Below are positions 5,804 to 8,598 of a stretch of DNA of 8,598 bases, piece after piece. Numbering within the stretch: the stretch's first letter is position 1; each line of letters begins with the position of its first letter. Source of the DNA: Akkermansia sp. (lineage in GTDB: Bacteria; Verrucomicrobiota; Verrucomicrobiia; Verrucomicrobiales; Akkermansiaceae); contig JAFZGH010000325.1 in NCBI GenBank assembly GCA_017555465.1, forward strand, positions 1-8,598, in the 5' to 3' direction. The translations under genes were made by a program, and so were the position numbers. The notes under the pieces were generated by a model. It was not told the origin of the DNA and ran no database searches. It worked only from the letters and a program-made list of their open reading frames with translations.

Positions 5804-6747
5804 AGCCGCCCGGCGGCGTAATCCGTGGCCATGAGCCCCGCACCGATGATACCGGCATCAGCCCCGAAATGCGCGGGCAGCAGACGCAGGTTCTCGTAAT
5901 GCACCGGGAAAAGCTGCGCTTTCAGGCAGTCCTGCAGAGGGTCGAAAAGTAAATCACCTGCCTTGGCCACGCCACCGCCGATAATGCAGGCAGAGGGCAC
6001 AAAGGCATACATCATGTTCATGATGAGGCAGCCCAGCTTCTCCGCAAAATCGCGGTAAAGCTGCAGAGCAATGGCATCGCCCGCGCGGGCTGCCAGCTCC
6101 AGCTGATACGGGGAGCACTCTGCCACCGTTTTGCGCATACCCGCCTCGGCATAACGAGCCACGGCATCGGCTGTGAATTCATTGTGGCCGATGTATTCCT
6201 CCACCGCGCCGCGATTCCCGAACGGCCCGACGCGACCATCGAATGCCACGCTGGTCTGCCCCAGCTCCGCAGCAGAGACATTGCGCCCACGCAGAATGCG
6301 GTCGTGCACCACAATGCAACCGCCTATTCCCGTGCCCAGCGTAAGGCACAGCAAGCTGTCCAGCCCCCTGCCCGCGCCCAGCTTCCACTCCGCGTAGCCC
6401 ATACAGTTGGCATCATTATCCAGCACCACGGGCAGGAGCAACTCGCGCTCCATCACCTCGCGCACTGGCACCTGGTGATTCCACACCGGCACATTCGTGA
6501 GCTGGTAGAGCACGCCTTTGTAAAAATCCACCCAGCCGGGCATACCCAACCCCACCGCCACCACCTGCGGGTGCTTGCTCTGCAACTCCTTCATGGTGGC
6601 GCACATGGCAGCCATAATCGCCTCAGGGCTATCGTACTCCGGCGTAGGCAGCGGCTCTGCCTTATCCACCAACTCCGCCCCGCACGTCACGCCTATCTTG
6701 ATGCTCGTGCCGCCAAAATCCACCGCTATGGCCAGTTTGTCACTCAT
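5797..6747 (-). CDS. ROK-family sugar kinase (glucokinase-like), zinc site lost
   Basis: The 316-residue protein is a ROK-family kinase, phosphorylating a hexose or amino sugar with ATP in the cytoplasm. The phosphate-binding loop AVDFGGTSIKIG (8-19), GLGMPGWVD (66-74), the catalytic Asp in NDAN (D112), LTLGTGIGG (135-143) and the adenosine motif IIGGGVAKAG are present. The ROK zinc motif, usually GH followed by CxCGxxGC, is changed: Q164 replaces the His and G174, F176 and A181 replace the three Cys, with spacing kept. E183 after the motif remains. The start at 6747 is preferred to the upstream in-frame ATG at 6792 because a strong promoter sits between them and the domain begins directly after MSDKL. 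The substrate could be glucose, N-acetylglucosamine or N-acetylmannosamine, and motif reading does not decide. It diverges from the beta-barrel gene. Confidence 0.88.
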   Translation of the reverse strand: MSDKLAIAVDFGGTSIKIGVTCGAELVDKAEPLPTPEYDSPEAIMAAMCATMKELQSKHPQVVAVGLGMPGWVDFYKGVLYQLTNVPVWNHQVPVREVMERELLLPVVLDNDANCMGYAEWKLGAGRGLDSLLCLTLGTGIGGCIVVHDRILRGRNVSAAELGQTSVAFDGRVGPFGNRGAVEEYIGHNEFTADAVARYAEAGMRKTVAECSPYQLELAARAGDAIALQLYRDFAEKLGCLIMNMMYAFVPSACIIGGGVAKAGDLLFDPLQDCLKAQLFPVHYENLRLLPAHFGADAGIIGAGLMATDYAAGRLQ

Positions 6748-6753
6748 GCGGAC

Positions 6754-6782
6754 ATTATACGCAGATGCGCCTGCTTGCTCAA
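6754..6782 (-). promoter_or_regulatory. Strong sigma70-like promoter of the ROK kinase, start-codon proximal
   Basis: On the - strand, TTGAGC (6782-6777) and a perfect TATAAT (6759-6754) are 17 bases apart. Only six bases separate the -10 from the ATG at 6747, so the predicted transcription start is the A of the start codon itself. There is no room for a Shine-Dalgarno. This predicts a leaderless mRNA and rules out the ATG at 6792. Confidence 0.75.
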
Positions 6783-6892
6783 GCCAATTCAAATTCCTGG
6801 CCTCATTTATAATCAGACCTTATCTCCCCCTTGCACATCGACCTTATTACATATTTATACTACTTATAATTAAAAGATTACACAAAACCACA

Positions 6893-6920
6893 TTGACACC
6901 ACGCTGGATTTTTGTTAGAT
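6893..6920 (+). promoter_or_regulatory. Candidate promoter of the outer-membrane beta-barrel gene
   Basis: A perfect TTGACA (6893-6898) is followed after 16 bases by TTAGAT (6915-6920, weak -10), or after 17 by TAGATG. Transcription would start near 6928, about 20 bases before the ATG at 6949. The region between the ROK start and this gene is clearly richer in A and T than its surroundings. Confidence 0.5.
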
Positions 6921-6948
6921 GAGGACGCACGGCCTACCCCGTTCAACC

Positions 6949-7707
6949 ATGTCTCGTTTATCTGCCGTTCTCCTCTCCTTATTCTGCCCATCCTACGTCC
7001 TCCATGCCGGAGAACCGGAAATCATCGACATCGTTGAACAACAGTACACGACACCGCACTTCACACTTGCCGCAACAGGCGGCACTCAGGGGCTTGGCAT
7101 GAGCATCGGCTACCGCTTTAATCCCTACATCGGCGTGCGCCTGCGCGGTGCCACCATCGGCTACGACTGCACTGAAACATGGGGCAACCAGAACACCAGC
7201 CTCAACCTCAACGGCGACAACGCGGGGTTCCTCGTCGATATTTACCCCTTCGGCGGCAAGTTCTACCTAACCGCCGGCCTCACCTTCTGCGAAAGCACCA
7301 TGCGCTACCGCGCCCGCTTCACCCGCGGCCTGGGCGAGGACTGCCACATCCAGATGGGAGGCTTCCACTTCGAACTCCGCGATGACAACGAAGGTGAGCT
7401 CTCCGGCAAATACAGCTGGAACAAACTACAGCCCTACATCGGTATCGGCTACACCGATACCCTCATCGACGGCTATCCGCTCTACTACTCGCTCGACCTC
7501 GGCATCAACTACATGGGCAGCGGCAAGTTCAGCAGCTCCAACAAAGGCCACTTCGTCTGCCAGGACCCGCAGTGGCTCACCATCAGCGATGCAACCGATG
7601 AGCAGATTAACGCCGCCGTCCGCCGCGAAGGCCGAGACTTCTTCCGCTTCGCCGAGCGCCTCCGCATCTACCCTGTTATCCAACTATCCGTCGGCCTGCA
7701 GTTCTAA
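6949..7707 (+). CDS. Outer-membrane beta-barrel protein of unknown function
   Basis: The 252-residue protein starts with a signal peptide (MSRLSAVLLSLFCPSYVLHA, likely cut near residue 20). The rest alternates hydrophobic and polar residues in amphipathic strands (FTLAATGG, GMSIGYRF, YIGVRLRGATIGY, FYLTAGLTF, LQPYIGIGYTDTL, YSLDLGINYMGSG) and ends in IQLSVGLQF, whose final Phe is the usual recognition signal of the outer-membrane assembly machine. It resembles small 8-10 strand barrels of the OmpW/OprF-like type, but no specific family is recognised. Four cysteines in the mature part (C74, C114, C132, C194) may form disulfides in surface loops. The in-frame ATG at 6919 overlaps the promoter -10 and would place a polar stretch before the signal peptide, so 6949 is chosen. 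No clear terminator follows it. Confidence 0.8.
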   Translation: MSRLSAVLLSLFCPSYVLHAGEPEIIDIVEQQYTTPHFTLAATGGTQGLGMSIGYRFNPYIGVRLRGATIGYDCTETWGNQNTSLNLNGDNAGFLVDIYPFGGKFYLTAGLTFCESTMRYRARFTRGLGEDCHIQMGGFHFELRDDNEGELSGKYSWNKLQPYIGIGYTDTLIDGYPLYYSLDLGINYMGSGKFSSSNKGHFVCQDPQWLTISDATDEQINAAVRREGRDFFRFAERLRIYPVIQLSVGLQF

Positions 7708-7761
7708 GTCCACCGCCCCTCTGCGGCGTAATGTCGGATGAGGTACACACGCAATGCAAAC

Positions 7762-7790
7762 TTGACGGAATGAGAACAACTTGCTACATT
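7762..7790 (+). promoter_or_regulatory. Candidate promoter of the M16 protease gene
   Basis: TTGACG (7762-7767, 5/6) and TACATT (7785-7790, 4/6) are 17 bases apart. The expected start is near 7797, giving an AT-rich leader of about 52 bases without a Shine-Dalgarno before the ATG at 7849. Confidence 0.6.
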
Positions 7791-7848
7791 TTCTTTGAAT
7801 GTTTTTCTACAAATAAGCGTCCCTAACAGATAATCACAGCATTTTTAT

Positions 7849-8598
7849 ATGAAATACCATTCCCTTCTCCCGATTGTACTGCTCGGTCTGAGTGTTCCCC
7901 CGCTCAGCGCCCAGGAGCCGGCAGCTCCCGCTCCGATAGCAGCAGAAAGCGTGGCCCTTGCAGAGCTGCAGGAAGACCCGCAACTGGTAAAAGGAGAATT
8001 GCCCAACGGCGTACGCTACATCATCCGCCCCACGGCAGAGCCCAAGGGGCGCGCCAGTGTCCGCCTGTTCGTGAACGTGGGTTCGCTGGATGAACAGGAG
8101 CACGAAAAAGGAATTTCCCACCTGCTGGAACATCTGGTATTCAATGGCTCCCGCAGCTTCAAACGCGGCGAGCTCATTCCCACCATGCAGCAGATGGGGC
8201 TGGGGTTTGGCGGCGATGCAAACGCCTACACAAGCCTGCTGCACACGGTCTACATGCTGGACCTGCCGAATCTGAATGAGGAAACGGTGAATTTTGCCTT
8301 CACCATCATGCGCGATTTTGCCGATGGCGCCACCCTGGAGGACAGCGCCATTGACCACGAGCGAGGCATTGTGAAGAGCGAGCTCTATGCCCGCGACTCC
8401 GCCAGCTACCGCGCCAGCATTGCCATGTTCCGCCAGGCAGCCCCCGGCACCCGACTGCCCGATTACCTGCCCATCGGCACAGAAGAGGTCATCATGGGAG
8501 CCCCGTATGAGGTTTTCAGGAATTACTACAAGACCCACTATGTGGCACGCAACATGACCGTGATTGTGACGGGTGATTTTGACCCGGCCACAGCCCGG
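7849..8598 (+). CDS. Secreted M16 zinc metalloprotease (3' end outside window)
   Basis: The first 250 residues of an M16 (pitrilysin/insulinase) peptidase are visible. The protein starts with a signal peptide (MKYHSLLPIVLLGLSVPPLS), with likely cleavage after LSA, so it acts in the periplasm or at the outer membrane. The inverted zinc motif HLLEH gives ligands H91 and H95 and catalytic base E94. E171, 76 residues later in DHERGIVKSE, is the expected third ligand, with conserved E178 following. The segments ELPNGVRYIIR, FVNVGSLDEQEHEKGISH and GGDANAYTSLLHTVYMLDLP fit the N-terminal M16 domain closely. The frame is open to the window edge, so the later M16 domains lie outside. It probably degrades peptides in the envelope. 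It is transcribed from its own promoter, on the same strand as the beta-barrel gene. Confidence 0.93.
   Translation, partial: MKYHSLLPIVLLGLSVPPLSAQEPAAPAPIAAESVALAELQEDPQLVKGELPNGVRYIIRPTAEPKGRASVRLFVNVGSLDEQEHEKGISHLLEHLVFNGSRSFKRGELIPTMQQMGLGFGGDANAYTSLLHTVYMLDLPNLNEETVNFAFTIMRDFADGATLEDSAIDHERGIVKSELYARDSASYRASIAMFRQAAPGTRLPDYLPIGTEEVIMGAPYEVFRNYYKTHYVARNMTVIVTGDFDPATAR

Noticed and set aside
6748..6792. Upstream ATG at 6792 for the ROK kinase
   Set aside because: A near-consensus promoter lies between it and the ATG at 6747, and the extra residues are not part of the ROK domain.
6919..6948. Upstream ATG at 6919 for the beta-barrel gene
   Set aside because: It overlaps the proposed -10 and would add a polar stretch before the signal peptide.
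1..8598. CRISPR array, insertion sequence, phage or toxin-antitoxin system
   Set aside because: I saw no regularly spaced repeats, transposase or integrase motifs, terminal inverted repeats or small paired toxin-antitoxin genes.

Overview
The window reads as part of a moderately GC-rich Gram-negative chromosome, most likely a Verrucomicrobiota member close to Akkermansia. The evidence is signal peptides and an outer-membrane beta-barrel ending in Phe, menaquinone and vitamin B6 genes, mostly absent Shine-Dalgarno sequences, and a decayed PEP-CTERM tail of the type I associate with Akkermansia. The genus is inferred from memory of such tails, not from a database match.

Layout from left to right. 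(1) The end of an OmpR-type response regulator overlaps by 4 bases the start of a membrane sensor histidine kinase, on the + strand. (2) A bidirectional terminator separates the kinase from a convergent menC-like o-succinylbenzoate synthase gene on the - strand. (3) A divergent promoter region is followed by a two-gene + unit: a small membrane-anchored Ala/Pro-rich protein and a short PdxA. (4) A 376-base intergenic region carries small repeats and a GC palindrome, then a promoter, a secreted 3D-domain protein and a strong terminator. (5) About 490 bases (5310-5796) hold no intact gene. They contain nested inverted repeats and the eroded 3' tails of two lost genes, one recognisably PEP-CTERM. 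(6) A ROK-family sugar kinase lies on the - strand, divergent from an outer-membrane beta-barrel gene. (7) The window ends inside a secreted M16 zinc protease gene.

The genes do not form one pathway. The two-component pair senses an envelope signal, menC serves respiratory quinone synthesis, pdxA serves pyridoxal phosphate synthesis, the ROK kinase serves sugar or amino-sugar uptake, and the 3D protein, beta-barrel and M16 protease work in the cell envelope.

The most useful observations are these. Three genes have sigma70-like promoters so close to their start codons that the mRNAs should be leaderless or nearly so, and for the ROK kinase this also decides the start. A PEP-CTERM gene relic can be read across three frames. 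The ROK kinase has lost all four zinc ligands while keeping the register. PdxA is about 35 residues shorter than usual in its N-terminal domain. I saw no phage, CRISPR, insertion sequence or defence system, and no convincing new multi-gene system.
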